A stretch of 64,000 nucleotides of DNA, taken from Ignavibacteriota bacterium. GTDB lineage: Bacteria > Bacteroidota > Ignavibacteria > Kapaibacteriales > UBA2268. Of this stretch, positions 7,487-16,700 are shown one piece after another. Position 1 is the first letter of the stretch, and every line of letters begins with the position of its first letter. The translations under genes and the position numbers were made by a program. Under the pieces are notes generated by a model. The model did not search any database. It was not told where the DNA came from and saw only the letters and a program-made list of their open reading frames with translations. The stretch covers positions 759,428-823,427 of the forward strand of contig JAHBUQ010000002.1 of NCBI GenBank assembly GCA_019637995.1, in the 5' to 3' direction.

Positions 7487-9408
7487 CAAATAAGATTAAA
7501 AATTTAGCTACTGTTGCAATTTTTATAATTAGTTTAATTGTTTATATTATTACACTGAGTCCGACTGTATCGTTTACTGACAATGGGGAGCTTGCGGGCG
7601 TGGCATATTTTCTTGGTGTGGGACATTCAAGCGGCTACCCCTTGCTGGCACTTCTGGGGCATATCTGGACACTGATTCCTACAGCGTGGACTACTATTTA
7701 TAAGCTCAATCTGCTTTCTGCGATATTTACGGCATCTTCTGCTGTTATGTTTTACTTGACATTGAAAATTGTTTTGCAAAATTTGCCAATTCTTATCAGA
7801 ATATCTGACAATAAAAAAAGCAAGAAGAAAGCTAAAAATCAAGTTGAAGAAATTATAGCCGAGAGTATCACTAATCAAAGTACTGTTGATTTAATTGCAT
7901 TTTTTACTGCTCTTGGATTTTCATTCAGCTCGCTTGTTTGGGAGCAGGCAGTTGTGTTTGAAGTATATTCACTTCAATTTTTGCTTATTAATTTAGTTTT
8001 TTATTTCCTCTTTAAAGGTTTGTCAGATATTGAAAATCAAAAAAAATATTTTTTGATTTCAGGACTTTTCATTGGCTTGAGTTTTTCAAATCACCTGACA
8101 ACAATACTGATAATTCCGGCACTTGCTTATATTTTCTTTAAAAAGCCCGGACAAAAATTCAACTTGTCGAATCAAAATATTAAGTTACTTCTCACAATAT
8201 CACTTATGATATTGATAGGAGTATCTCTTTATGTATATTTGCCATTACGTAGTGCAGCCGAACCGGCATTTAATTGGGGTTATGTTCATCGTGGCTTTGA
8301 TAAATTTCTCTATCACGTACAGGGGAAGCAATATCAGGTATGGATGTTTTCGGGAATGGATATCGCTATTGAAAATTTTGGAAAATTTCTTGGAAAAGTA
8401 CCTTATAATCTTGCATTTTTCGGTTTGGTTCCACTCATTGCCGGTTTTATAAGATTGTATAAATCACATCGTGAGTATTTATGGTTTTTTTTAATTTTGA
8501 TTATTTCGTGTATCTTATACTCTGTTAATTATTCGATTCATGATATAGACGTGTATTTTTATTTAGCAATTTACGCATTTTTAATTATAACAGCAGTTGG
8601 ATTTCTTTATTTCACCGAAAGGTCGGATAAATTAAAGTATGCTGTAATTATATTTGCTGTACTAAATCTTGGAATAAATTTCTCAGAAAATGATAAATCC
8701 GATAATTATTTAGTTTATGATTTCACACGCACAGTAGTTGATAATCTTGGCGAGAATGCAATTATAATATCAGCTCAGTGGGATTACTGGAATAGTGCTT
8801 TTTGGTATTTGCAGAAAGTCGAAAATTACAGACCCGATATTATACTTATCGAAAGAGAGCTTTTAAGGCGTACCTGGTATCCTTTGCAACTCGAAAACTG
8901 GCATCCGGAGCTAATTTTAAAATGCCGAAATCAGCTTGATTCATATAATCAGGATTTAGAAAAATTCGAGTCAGGATTACCACCTGAATCTTACCCGCGA
9001 ATTCAAAATAATTATGAAAATTTGCTTAAATGTTTTATCGAAAGCAATATTGATGAAATACCGATATATGTTACATTCGACTACATGAATTCAGGTGCTG
9101 ACGCTTCCCCTCTTCAGGGGTATAATATAGTTCCGGCAGGCTTTGCTTTCAAGCTTGAAAAGCAACAATCACCTATCAAAGTTTCGCTTGAAAAATTACA
9201 TATTGACAGGATGATAGATTATCCTAAAGATACAAAAAGTCATCTTGAAAAAGGTATTCTCGAAACTGCCTCGCTTAACTTAACAAATATGGGTAGATAT
9301 GCCGCTGCTACAGGTGACAAGCAATCAGCAAGAATAGCATTTGAAAAAGCACTCAAAATTTATCCTGATAATCCTACGGCAGTGCAAGGTTTGAGGGACA
9401 GCCAATAA
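7483..9408 (+). CDS. DUF2723 multi-spanning membrane protein (glycosyltransferase-like) with C-terminal soluble domain
   Basis: 641 residues. The first 400 or so contain about ten membrane helices and the signature VSFTDNGELAGVAYFLGVGH followed by SGYPL near residues 30-55, typical of DUF2723 (TMEM260-like), a family related to C-type and protein O-mannosyl transferases. A charged lysine-rich loop follows at 105-125. The soluble C-terminal part ends in a TPR-like segment (ATGDKQSARIAFEKALKIYP). The donor and acceptor are unknown. It overlaps the upstream methyltransferase gene by four bases. A hairpin at 9521-9558 closes the unit. Confidence 0.82.
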   Translation: MTNKIKNLATVAIFIISLIVYIITLSPTVSFTDNGELAGVAYFLGVGHSSGYPLLALLGHIWTLIPTAWTTIYKLNLLSAIFTASSAVMFYLTLKIVLQNLPILIRISDNKKSKKKAKNQVEEIIAESITNQSTVDLIAFFTALGFSFSSLVWEQAVVFEVYSLQFLLINLVFYFLFKGLSDIENQKKYFLISGLFIGLSFSNHLTTILIIPALAYIFFKKPGQKFNLSNQNIKLLLTISLMILIGVSLYVYLPLRSAAEPAFNWGYVHRGFDKFLYHVQGKQYQVWMFSGMDIAIENFGKFLGKVPYNLAFFGLVPLIAGFIRLYKSHREYLWFFLILIISCILYSVNYSIHDIDVYFYLAIYAFLIITAVGFLYFTERSDKLKYAVIIFAVLNLGINFSENDKSDNYLVYDFTRTVVDNLGENAIIISAQWDYWNSAFWYLQKVENYRPDIILIERELLRRTWYPLQLENWHPELILKCRNQLDSYNQDLEKFESGLPPESYPRIQNNYENLLKCFIESNIDEIPIYVTFDYMNSGADASPLQGYNIVPAGFAFKLEKQQSPIKVSLEKLHIDRMIDYPKDTKSHLEKGILETASLNLTNMGRYAAATGDKQSARIAFEKALKIYPDNPTAVQGLRDSQ

Positions 9409-9520
9409 TATGCTGCTTAAATCAGTATTTTCGATATAGCATAAGTGCCGTTATCACAATTGGTTATTTGCCAAAATTGATTAAAATAAGCCTTAAAAAA
9501 GTAATCGAATTACATTAATA

Positions 9521-9558
9521 AAAATGTCACACTTGGTAAAGACCATGTGTGACATTTT
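9521..9558. terminator. Bidirectional hairpin terminator
   Basis: AAAATGTCACAC pairs perfectly with GTGTGACATTTT over a 14-base loop, with A-rich sequence on one side and T-rich on the other. It lies between the convergent DUF2723 and ispD genes, where a terminator serving both strands is expected. Confidence 0.7.
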
Positions 9559-9582
9559 TGCAAAATTAAAAAAGAGAATAAA

Positions 9583-10275
9583 TTAAACTTTTCTTTGGTT
9601 ATAAATCATATTCCCTACTTCGAGGTCAAAAGGATTAGTGATTTTGATATTAGTATCTTCACCTTCAATAACAGTAACTCTGTAACCGATGAATTCCACT
9701 AATGAAGCAGAATCAGTACCTACAAAACCTGCATTTGAAGCCTGAGAATATGCATTCAGAATGATATCCTGCCAGAATCCCTGTGGTGTCTGTGCTAATG
9801 CGAGTTTAGACCTGTCAAGAGTTTTAACAACGGTGCCTTTTTTAGTGATTTCCTTAACAGTTTCGCGAGGATAAACCGCTGGAATAACGGCTCCCACTTC
9901 TTCGGCATTATCAATCACTCTCTGAACCAAGTCAGTAGTAGCAAATGGGCGTACAGCATCGTGTACAAGGATAATCTCAGACTGTTCCGCCGACTTGGTG
10001 CGGATACCATGATTAACTGAATCCTGACGCTCTAAACCACCAATCACGACTTCTGAGACTTTCGTTATATTAAACTTTTTTATAAGTTCTTTAGTAAAAG
10101 TGTACCACTCATTATGGACTACCAGAACAACAGCTTCGACATCATCAATCTTCTCGAATAGTCTGAGTGTATGAATAATCACAGGCACTGAATCAATTTC
10201 GACATATTGCTTGGGAATTTCACTTCCAAACCTTTTGCCGACTCCTCCTGCTGGTATAATTGTGCAACATTTCAT
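9583..10275 (-). CDS. ispD: 2-C-methyl-D-erythritol 4-phosphate cytidylyltransferase
   Basis: Third enzyme of the MEP isoprenoid pathway, joining CTP and MEP to give CDP-ME. The nucleotide-binding AAGG-type loop reads IIPAGGVGKRFGSEIPKQY at the N-terminus. HDAVRPF and VIPAVYPRETVKEI follow, then LALAQTPQGF and the C-terminal VIEGEDTNIKITNPFDL. An open frame extends 15 codons upstream of the chosen ATG at 10,275, but family members begin right before the glycine loop, so the shorter start is preferred. Length about 230. Confidence 0.94.
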   Translation of the reverse strand: MKCCTIIPAGGVGKRFGSEIPKQYVEIDSVPVIIHTLRLFEKIDDVEAVVLVVHNEWYTFTKELIKKFNITKVSEVVIGGLERQDSVNHGIRTKSAEQSEIILVHDAVRPFATTDLVQRVIDNAEEVGAVIPAVYPRETVKEITKKGTVVKTLDRSKLALAQTPQGFWQDIILNAYSQASNAGFVGTDSASLVEFIGYRVTVIEGEDTNIKITNPFDLEVGNMIYNQRKV

Positions 10276-10358
10276 AAAAGTTTTTTGAAATTTGTAAATA
10301 ATAAAAAAGCAATTTAACAAAGATTTTGCTAATAACGTGATTTTTAATTTAGTTTTCT

Positions 10359-10386
10359 TTTGTTTCGTAACATTTTGATAATTTTG
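10359..10386 (+). promoter_or_regulatory. Candidate Bacteroidota-type promoter upstream of murD
   Basis: TTTG (10,359-10,362), then 16 bases, then TAATTTTG (10,379-10,386), matching the TAnnTTTG -7 box known from Bacteroidota. The spacing is a few bases shorter than the usual 19-21, so this is tentative. It lies 37 bases before the murD ATG. Confidence 0.35.
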
Positions 10387-10422
10387 TGTAATATTTTTTT
10401 TAAATTTTAAAATAAGTTTTTT

Positions 10423-11751
10423 ATGAATGTAACTGTTGTAGGTTCCGGCAAAAGTGGAATGTCCGCTGTAAGATTATGTAAAAAATTGGGTTATCATGTT
10501 TCTTTATCTGAATCTAAAGCAAGCTCAAGCTGTGAGAAAGAAATTGAAGAACTTAAATCCTTAGGAGTACATTATGAATTCGGCGGAAATTCTGGTATGT
10601 TTTTAAAAAATTGTACCCTGCTCATTACTTCTCCCGGAGTGCCACCACACTCAACTATAATTAAAGAAGCTGAAAATAAGGGCATTGAAATTATCAGCGA
10701 GCTTGAATTTGCCTGGCGGCATTTAAAAAATCCTGTAATTGCCATTACCGGCACTAACGGCAAAACTACAACCACTGCTTTGACAGCATTCATTCTGAAT
10801 AATTCAGGAAAGAAAGCGATTCCGTGTGGCAATATCGGGACTCCATTATCTGATTTAGTTGGCAATATTGACGAAGAGACAATATTAGTTGTAGAAGCCA
10901 GTAGTTATCAGCTTGACAGATGTATAAAATTTAAGCCGGATGTTGCAGTAATTCTGAATATTTCGCCGGACCATCTGGCGTATCATGGCACTATGAAAAA
11001 ATATATTTCTGCTAAGTGGAAAATTTCTTCTATGTTAAGTCAGAAAAATTTCTTAATTTTAAATAAAGATGACGAGACAATTTCAAAAAACTTTTTCCAA
11101 ACGGGAGCTGTGATTGAATATTTCTCGAATTCGCCTGTAGATCGGGGGATTTATTTCAAAGGCGGACATCTTTATTTTAAGACAGCAGATAAAGAGGAAG
11201 TATTTATGGAAGTAGCCGGTTTAAGTTTACCGGGCACTCATAATGTTTATAATTCGATGGCAGCAGCTCTTGCCGCCCGTGCTTTTGAAGTACGGAATGA
11301 GGACATTCGTGACAGCCTTATGAAATTTCAGGGGGTCGAGCATCGCCTCGAACACGTTCGCACTATCAATGGTGTGGATTTTATCAATGATTCCAAAGCA
11401 ACAAACATCAATGCCACCTGGTATGCCTTATCTTCATATTCAGAGCCGATTATCTGGATTGCAGGAGGCAGAGGTGATTCAAACAATTATGCTGAACTTG
11501 ACGTTCTTGTCGAAAAAAATGTCAAGTGCATTGTTGCTATCGGTGAAGAAGCTGACAATATTTTCAATCACTTTTGTACAATGAAGCGTTGCTTTAAAGA
11601 AGATGACCTTGAAGCTGCCGTGTTCAGAGCTTACGAGGAATCTGATTACGGGGATAAAGTTGTGTTCACTCCGGCTTGTAAATCTTTTGATATGTTTATG
11701 AATTTCGAGCACCGTGGAGAAGTATTCAAAAAAATTATCAATTCTATGTAA
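10423..11751 (+). CDS. murD: UDP-N-acetylmuramoylalanine-D-glutamate ligase
   Basis: Cytoplasmic ligase that adds D-glutamate to UDP-MurNAc-L-Ala in peptidoglycan synthesis. The N-terminal Rossmann loop is VVGSGKSGMSAVRL, and the ATP-binding P-loop GTNGKTTTT is at 110-118. ILNISPDHLAYHGTM and the GVEHRLEHVRTINGVDFINDSKATN segment (substrate and ATP contacts) are intact. Length 442 is normal. ftsW follows six bases after the stop. In most dcw clusters murE and mraY precede and murG and murC follow; here only murD-ftsW remain together. Confidence 0.96.
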   Translation: MNVTVVGSGKSGMSAVRLCKKLGYHVSLSESKASSSCEKEIEELKSLGVHYEFGGNSGMFLKNCTLLITSPGVPPHSTIIKEAENKGIEIISELEFAWRHLKNPVIAITGTNGKTTTTALTAFILNNSGKKAIPCGNIGTPLSDLVGNIDEETILVVEASSYQLDRCIKFKPDVAVILNISPDHLAYHGTMKKYISAKWKISSMLSQKNFLILNKDDETISKNFFQTGAVIEYFSNSPVDRGIYFKGGHLYFKTADKEEVFMEVAGLSLPGTHNVYNSMAAALAARAFEVRNEDIRDSLMKFQGVEHRLEHVRTINGVDFINDSKATNINATWYALSSYSEPIIWIAGGRGDSNNYAELDVLVEKNVKCIVAIGEEADNIFNHFCTMKRCFKEDDLEAAVFRAYEESDYGDKVVFTPACKSFDMFMNFEHRGEVFKKIINSM

Positions 11752-11757
11752 TTTCAT

Positions 11758-12981
11758 ATGAAAACTAAAGGGCATATAGATTGGCTGATTCTGATACCGA
11801 TTATAGCTTTGATGCTATTTTCTATTTCGTTTGTATATACAGCGAGTGCATCAAACTCAGCAGCGAAATTCGGTGATGCTGAACATTTATTCTGGAATCA
11901 TTCATTACGTGTATTTTTGGGTATAGGTATAATATTCGTTTTTGCAAGAATTGATTATCATGTTTACGCAAAAATATCTAAATTGCTTATGGTTGTTGGC
12001 ATTTTAAGTCTGATAGCCGTTTTCTTCTTTGGGATTAATGTCAAAGGTGCTTCCAGATGGCTCTCACTTGGACCTTTTAGTTTTCAGCCTTCAGAGCTTG
12101 TCAAACTGGTTATGGTGATTCATTTCTCAGCACTACTCGCCCGAAAGCAGGCATTTATTAAGGATTTTGAAAGAGGTTTTTTCCCGTTCATAATTTGGAC
12201 AGTAATAATTTGCTTTTTGATAGCCCTACAACCAAATTTTTCTACAATGATGGTTATTTTTCTAATTGCCGTTACTATGATGTTTATCGGAAATACTAAT
12301 CTGCTGCATCTCGGAGCTACATTTGCTGTTGGACTTGTAGCAGGGATTGTATTCTTCATTACTGCTGATTATCGCCTTAACAGGTTAAAGTCCTTTCTCG
12401 GATTCGGTGAAGGTACAGAAAATGAAGCTGTTAGTTATCAATTAAATCAATCTCTGATTGCTTTAGGTAATGGCGGGATTTTTGGTGTAGGTGTAGGTCA
12501 GAACAGACAATCATATCATTTTTTGCCAGAATCTTACGGCGATTTTATTTTCGCTATAATTGGTGAAGAATATGGTTTTCTCGGGCTTGTGCTCGTTCTT
12601 GGAATTTTCATGGTAGTTTTCTGGCGAGGCATGCTTGTTGCCAAAAAAGCACCGGATAATTTCGGATATTTCTTAGCAATAGGTGTTATAATTACATTTG
12701 CAATTTATGTATTTGTTAATGCGGGTGTAAATACAGGGCTTTTGCCAACTACCGGCGTTCCTATGCCATTTGTGAGCTATGGTGGTACAGCAGTACTTTT
12801 TTATTCGGCTGCAATTGGAATATTACTGAATATTTCTGCTCAGGCAGGAATATACCCAAGGGCTGATTTCGCTCAACCTTTGGAATTTAACTATAATGAA
12901 GAAGTTGAAAATGGAGAATCAACTGTTTCGGGACAGGTGATTTATGTCCAATCAGTAACTGGGGGGGCGTTTGTTGAGTAA
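11758..12981 (+). CDS. ftsW: Lipid II polymerase / division protein FtsW
   Basis: SEDS-family glycosyltransferase of the divisome, with about ten membrane helices. Family hallmarks: VKGASRWLSLGPFSFQPSEL near residues 95-115 and the late motif TTGVPMPFVSYGGTAVLF at about 331-348. The last 40 or so residues after the final helix are less typical. The 3' end contains a run of seven G (12,961-12,967) and stops within a few bases of a relic of an unrelated secreted-protein gene on the other strand. The end of ftsW may therefore have been remodelled when the accessory island joined. murG and murC do not follow. Confidence 0.94.
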   Translation: MKTKGHIDWLILIPIIALMLFSISFVYTASASNSAAKFGDAEHLFWNHSLRVFLGIGIIFVFARIDYHVYAKISKLLMVVGILSLIAVFFFGINVKGASRWLSLGPFSFQPSELVKLVMVIHFSALLARKQAFIKDFERGFFPFIIWTVIICFLIALQPNFSTMMVIFLIAVTMMFIGNTNLLHLGATFAVGLVAGIVFFITADYRLNRLKSFLGFGEGTENEAVSYQLNQSLIALGNGGIFGVGVGQNRQSYHFLPESYGDFIFAIIGEEYGFLGLVLVLGIFMVVFWRGMLVAKKAPDNFGYFLAIGVIITFAIYVFVNAGVNTGLLPTTGVPMPFVSYGGTAVLFYSAAIGILLNISAQAGIYPRADFAQPLEFNYNEEVENGESTVSGQVIYVQSVTGGAFVE

Positions 12982-13033
12982 AAGAAGTTTGTATAAATAC
13001 CAGCACAGCGAATAAAACCAAATACCGTTTCAT
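12976..13033 (-). pseudogene. Signal-peptide relic of a T9SS beta-propeller gene
   Basis: Read on the minus strand from the ATG at 13,033, this begins MKRYLVLFAVLVFIQTSFTQ. It closely resembles the signal peptide of the intact gene at 20,082-21,392 (MKRYLFLIAVLLI...). The frame continues into the end of ftsW with unrelated sequence, so only the start of the old gene survives. Its former upstream region (13,045-13,120) is a decayed version of the leader repeat at 15,853-15,928. Confidence 0.65.
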
Positions 13034-13209
13034 AATTGAATTTCCAATTCAAAAATTCATTTTCAAAAATAACAAACTTTCAAACAATAATAACATATCA
13101 AAATAAAAAAATCTCAATTTTTTTTTGGGGGCGAGGGACGGGGGTTGGGGGACGAGGTAGAATAGACATTCCTGTCTGTTAATAGGTACAGCGTTCAGTA
13201 GTCAGGGTA

Positions 13210-13316
13210 TAGGAATTGCTTGGCTTGTTTTCATATTCCGGTTTTTATCACGTAGTGATTAAATCTCTGTAACATAACAAAATCATAAAACGAAACTACC
13301 TCGTAGAGGTTGAATA
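13210..13316. repeat. 107-bp dispersed repeat, copy 1
   Basis: Begins TAGGAATTGCTTGGCTTG and ends GTAGAGGTTGAATA. Near-identical copies lie at 16,701 and 17,905. Each contains two small palindromes (CACGTAGTG and ACCTCGTAGAGGT). Each is preceded by degenerate GTCAGGGTTCAGTAGT-type text and followed by sequence shared by two or all of the copies. No frame is conserved. The surrounding gap (13,034-13,544) holds G-rich and repeat sequence and no gene. Confidence 0.75.
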
Positions 13317-13544
13317 CTAACTTCATATAAGCCCTTCGTTATAAAAATTCAAATGAATCAGAAAAGAAATCTGCGAAATCCCTAAATCAGCTTAATCCGC
13401 GATTCAGAATAATTTTATCACTTCGAGTTCAATTACCCATCACCCAGCCCCTATACCCTGACTACTGCACCCTGAACCCAAGTCATCCACCCCGTCAGCT
13501 GCGCTGACACCCCTCAAAGATGGGAATTTAGCAGCCAGCTAAAC

Positions 13545-13580
13545 TCACTCCACTACCAAAAATTTTCCGCTGTGATAATT
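13545..13580 (-). pseudogene. Relic of a T9SS sorting tail
   Basis: On the minus strand this encodes NYHSGKFLVVE and a stop, almost the last residues of the T9SS proteins at 14,595 (NYHSENF) and 20,082 (TSKFLVME). Upstream coding sequence is not recognisable. It sits just downstream of the rhuM gene. Confidence 0.5.
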
Positions 13581-13589
13581 TTTTCAAAA

Positions 13590-14573
13590 TTAATCTTTTC
13601 TTTTAATCAGAAATCTGTCGAAATCATTAAATTTATCACTTTCAATTATCCTTCTTTTGTTAAATATCTCATATTCTGATTCTGCTTTTTCAATTGCAAG
13701 TTCGTGGCTAATTTTTCCTGCGTGCGAAAGAATATCCCTATCATTGAGATTCAAAAAACCATCTAATTTTTCAATCCAATCCTTCATATACATTGGAATT
13801 CGTCGCATTGCCTGACCGGTAGCAAAAACCAAATACTGCTCTACAAGATTATTTAAAGCTGACAATTCTTCTTCATTTAAGTAATTCTTGGCAATACCAA
13901 CATCTTGCTTTCTTACTTTCGTTCCTCTCCAATTGGTTAGCCCCATATTGGGTAAATTATTGTTTGCCCGTTCAGCAATTATTTCAGCGGCTGTTTTGCC
14001 TGTAATAGCCCAATGCATCTTATTTTGGACAGTTTTAAAGAATGTGATACTAATTTCTGATGTCGGGTCATAATCAACACTTGTCGAATAAATATCAGTA
14101 ATTTTCTGATAAAATCTTTTCTCTGATGTGCGAATATCCTGAATTCTAAGTATTAACTCTTCAAAATAATCATAAGGTTGGTCCGGATTTTTCAATCTTT
14201 CATCATCAAGAACAAAACCCTTAATAATATATTCTTTCAAAAGTTGCGAAGCCCACTGTCTGAATTTTGTGGCAATATGACTTTTTATTCTGTAACCTAC
14301 CGATATAATCACATCAAGATTATAATATTTCTGTTTACGCTCTACAAATCTGTTACCTTCTTTGCGAACTTGTAAGAAATCCTTACAAGTTGCAATTTCA
14401 TTTAATTCACCCTCATCATATATATTTTTAAGATGAATTGTGATATTTTGAGGTGTAGTTTGAAATAGTTCCGACATCATCTTTTGAGTTAGCCATACCG
14501 TTTCATCTTCGAGACGGACGTCTAATTTTGTTATCCCATCTTCTGTTTGATATATTATTATTTGTGAATTCAT
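13590..14573 (-). CDS. RhuM family protein
   Basis: 327 residues with the RhuM signature: MNSQIIIYQTEDGITKLDV, the wing-like ETVWLTQKMMSELFQTTPQN, GNRFVERKQKYYNLDVIISVGYR, then ATKFRQWASQLLKEYIIKGF. The first half resembles phage Bro/anti-repressor-type DNA-binding domains. The C-terminal half (about 190-300) is the second RhuM domain with KMHWAITGKTAAEIIAERA. RhuM was named from a Salmonella pathogenicity island. Its mechanism is unknown and it commonly sits in mobile or toxin-rich islands, as here. A paralogous N-terminus is fused to Fic at 21,428. Confidence 0.85.
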   Translation of the reverse strand: MNSQIIIYQTEDGITKLDVRLEDETVWLTQKMMSELFQTTPQNITIHLKNIYDEGELNEIATCKDFLQVRKEGNRFVERKQKYYNLDVIISVGYRIKSHIATKFRQWASQLLKEYIIKGFVLDDERLKNPDQPYDYFEELILRIQDIRTSEKRFYQKITDIYSTSVDYDPTSEISITFFKTVQNKMHWAITGKTAAEIIAERANNNLPNMGLTNWRGTKVRKQDVGIAKNYLNEEELSALNNLVEQYLVFATGQAMRRIPMYMKDWIEKLDGFLNLNDRDILSHAGKISHELAIEKAESEYEIFNKRRIIESDKFNDFDRFLIKRKD

Positions 14574-14594
14574 ATTTTTTATCCTATTCCATCA

Positions 14595-15836
14595 CTAAAA
14601 ATTTTCGCTGTGGTAATTATTTCCATCCTGAATTTGTAATATATAAACACCACTTTGTAATTTTATAGGTATTTCAATTATATCACTAACTTGTTTAACT
14701 CGATTTTGAAATACCATATTTCCCTGAATGTCATTGATTGACAGATTGATTTCCTGTGAATTACTTTCGATCCCTGAAATCATTAATATCCCATTTCTGT
14801 AATCAGATATGAATTTTAGAATTGGCTCATTTGGCTCATCAACACTGACAGAATTTAGGATTTTGTTGAAATCAAGAGACACATAACCAATGCCGCCAAC
14901 AATTATACTATTATATTTTGGATTAAAAATTGGCAAAGATGAACCATATTTATTTGTTCTATATATTTCTTTTTCATGATTTATATCCCATATTAGTGAA
15001 TAGCTTTCAGTTAACCCACCAGTTGTCATAAATGTATATTCATCCTTTATAAAGCCAATACTGGTCATTCCATAGGGTGGCTGATCCATTTTATTAACTT
15101 CCCACTTCTTATAAGGTGATTCACAAGAAAAAAAAGTTGCTTTAGGAGTACCACCAGTCAACTGTCCATACCCCACATACTTAGCATTTTCGGAGAATTG
15201 AATGAACTCAATAGTTCTGCCTTCGGCTAATACATTTTCAAGTTCACGTATGGGCTGCATTGTTTGGGCGTTGTAGAGGTAAAAGTGGGTGCGTTGTTCG
15301 TTAATTGGTAAGCTCGTTTCTTTACTTGCAACTGCTAAGAAACGACCGTCATTTGATACATCTATTGATGTTACTAAATGTGGTATTTGATAATTCTTGT
15401 AGGTATCATTATCCATATCCCAAACAACCCAACTTGTGTCATTTTGATTAAAAAGGGTGTATATTACTTTGGTATTACTTGGATGTAGAAACCTTACTGC
15501 CGCCGCTCTTGGGTGTGCTTTTATAACTGCACCTGTTTCAACATCAATAATATAACCTGATGCAGCCAACCTTGAGCCATCTTTTGAAAGAATTAGACTG
15601 GAAGTTGGTGCAGGTAGCGGTATTCTTCTTACAAGTTCCCCTGTCAGTCCGTTTAACTCAATCACATCTCCTTTGCTCCCGTCACCAATTAAAACATTTC
15701 CGTTAGGGTGCACTGCCGGATAGGTAGAAAAACTTGCGTCTTTATAAGTCCACATCACATTAGGGTCTTCCTGTGCAGAAAGAGAGTAAGTGCTGATTAA
15801 TAACAGCACAGCGAATAAAAACATTTTGTGTTTCAT
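14595..15836 (-). CDS. Secreted beta-propeller (WD40/YVTN-like) protein with T9SS sorting domain, clipped at the C-terminus
   Basis: About 413 residues from the ATG at 15,836; a TTG at 15,848 is upstream. A signal peptide ends in TYSLSAQ. Repeated blade-like units follow (NGNVLIGDGSKG, LSKDGSRLAASGY, VSNDGRFLAVAS, FSENAKYVGYGQ), then a linker and a type A sorting domain (ISGIESNSQEINLSINDIQG). The final residues expected from the paralogue (FLVME) are in another frame: GAAAATTTTTAG lacks one T, so translation stops at NYHSENF. This could be a real clip of the last strand or a sequencing error in a homopolymer. Likely outer-membrane or extracellular. Confidence 0.75.
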   Translation of the reverse strand: MKHKMFLFAVLLLISTYSLSAQEDPNVMWTYKDASFSTYPAVHPNGNVLIGDGSKGDVIELNGLTGELVRRIPLPAPTSSLILSKDGSRLAASGYIIDVETGAVIKAHPRAAAVRFLHPSNTKVIYTLFNQNDTSWVVWDMDNDTYKNYQIPHLVTSIDVSNDGRFLAVASKETSLPINEQRTHFYLYNAQTMQPIRELENVLAEGRTIEFIQFSENAKYVGYGQLTGGTPKATFFSCESPYKKWEVNKMDQPPYGMTSIGFIKDEYTFMTTGGLTESYSLIWDINHEKEIYRTNKYGSSLPIFNPKYNSIIVGGIGYVSLDFNKILNSVSVDEPNEPILKFISDYRNGILMISGIESNSQEINLSINDIQGNMVFQNRVKQVSDIIEIPIKLQSGVYILQIQDGNNYHSENF

Positions 15837-15852
15837 GATTTTTTCCAATTAC

Positions 15853-15928
15853 AAAAATACTTTTTCAAAAATAACATTCTTTTCAATAATAGTAACACAT
15901 AAAAATGAAAAAAATCTCAAAATATTTT
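15853..15928. repeat. 76-bp leader repeat upstream of a T9SS gene
   Basis: AT-rich sequence nearly identical to 22,485-22,560, with one mismatch and slight divergence at the end. A decayed third copy is at 13,045-13,120 next to the signal-peptide relic. It lies immediately upstream of the T9SS gene start on the minus strand, so it probably carries that family's promoter and leader. Confidence 0.7.
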
Positions 15929-15986
15929 TATCATAATATTTTTTATTAAACGTCAAATTTTAAAGTATAAATTTTTTGGTATTGTA

Positions 15987-16205
15987 ATGAATAAACAGCA
16001 AAATATACAGCCACTAAATTCTTTGCAAATTGAGCTTTTAAAGCAGTTTAGTTACGGACTGAACAGAACGGAAGACCTTATTGCTATAAAAAGATTAATA
16101 GCAGACTATTTAGCTAAAAATATCAGGGATGATGTTGATAGCTTTTGGGCTGAAAACGGGCATGATGAAAAGATTCTTGACGAATGGCTCAGCGAAGTAT
16201 CCTAA
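15987..16205 (+). CDS. Antitoxin-like small protein of a PIN toxin module
   Basis: 72 residues, helical and acidic at the end (WAENGHDEKILDEWLSEVS). It is a clear paralogue of the protein at 17,138 (both share LQ-L-LLK-FS-G, the RxLxADYxA-like middle and the ending with two Trp residues). The stop codon overlaps the start of a PIN-domain pseudogene (TAATG), the usual antitoxin-toxin arrangement. The cognate toxin is dead, so this gene is either an orphan antitoxin or can serve the neighbouring intact module. Confidence 0.7.
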   Translation: MNKQQNIQPLNSLQIELLKQFSYGLNRTEDLIAIKRLIADYLAKNIRDDVDSFWAENGHDEKILDEWLSEVS

Positions 16206-16612
16206 TGCTAATTGTCATTGATACAAATATATTACTTGTTTCGCTTTAAAGTAATACAAAATATTCCATAATATTTGACAGTTTACTTCTTGGGAAATTT
16301 GACATAGCAGTTTCAAATGAAATTCTTTATGAATATTCTGAACTAATTGAAAGAAAGATTAATTCTCAGGTTTCTGGAAAAGTCATCAATCTTTAAATTG
16401 CCCTGCCTAATGCTCATTTTTTCGAACCATTTTTCAATTGGAATCTGATATTAAAGGATGAATCCGACAACAAATTCGTTGATTGTGCTATTGCCGGAGG
16501 AGCTGATTATATTGTAACAAATGATAAACATTTTAATATTTTGAAACAGATTGATTTTCCAAAAGTAAGTGTAATTTCGATAGATGAGTTTATTGAGTTA
16601 CTAAAAAATTGA
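16205..16612 (+). pseudogene. PIN-domain toxin pseudogene with two in-frame TAA codons
   Basis: The frame starts MLIVIDTNILLVSL and continues in the same register to ELLKN-stop, aligning along its whole length with the intact toxin at 17,365. It is interrupted by TAA at 16,247-16,249 and TAA at 16,394-16,396. The conserved acidic motifs (IDTN near the start, DNKFVDCAIAGGADYIVTND near the end) are still readable. The last 160 or so bases are essentially identical to the intact copy although the front half has diverged, which suggests recent gene conversion or unequal crossing-over. Confidence 0.85.
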
Positions 16613-16700
16613 TTATTTACCTCAAGATCTTATTTAACTACACTAATGTATGTTCCGGGTGAAAAAGTAATTTGATAGTCAGGGTTCAGTAGTAAGGATA

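Noticed and set aside
16205..16612. Stop-codon reassignment (TAA read as an amino acid)
   Set aside because: TAA terminates most other genes of the window; the paralogue has ordinary sense codons at both positions, so this is a simple pseudogene.
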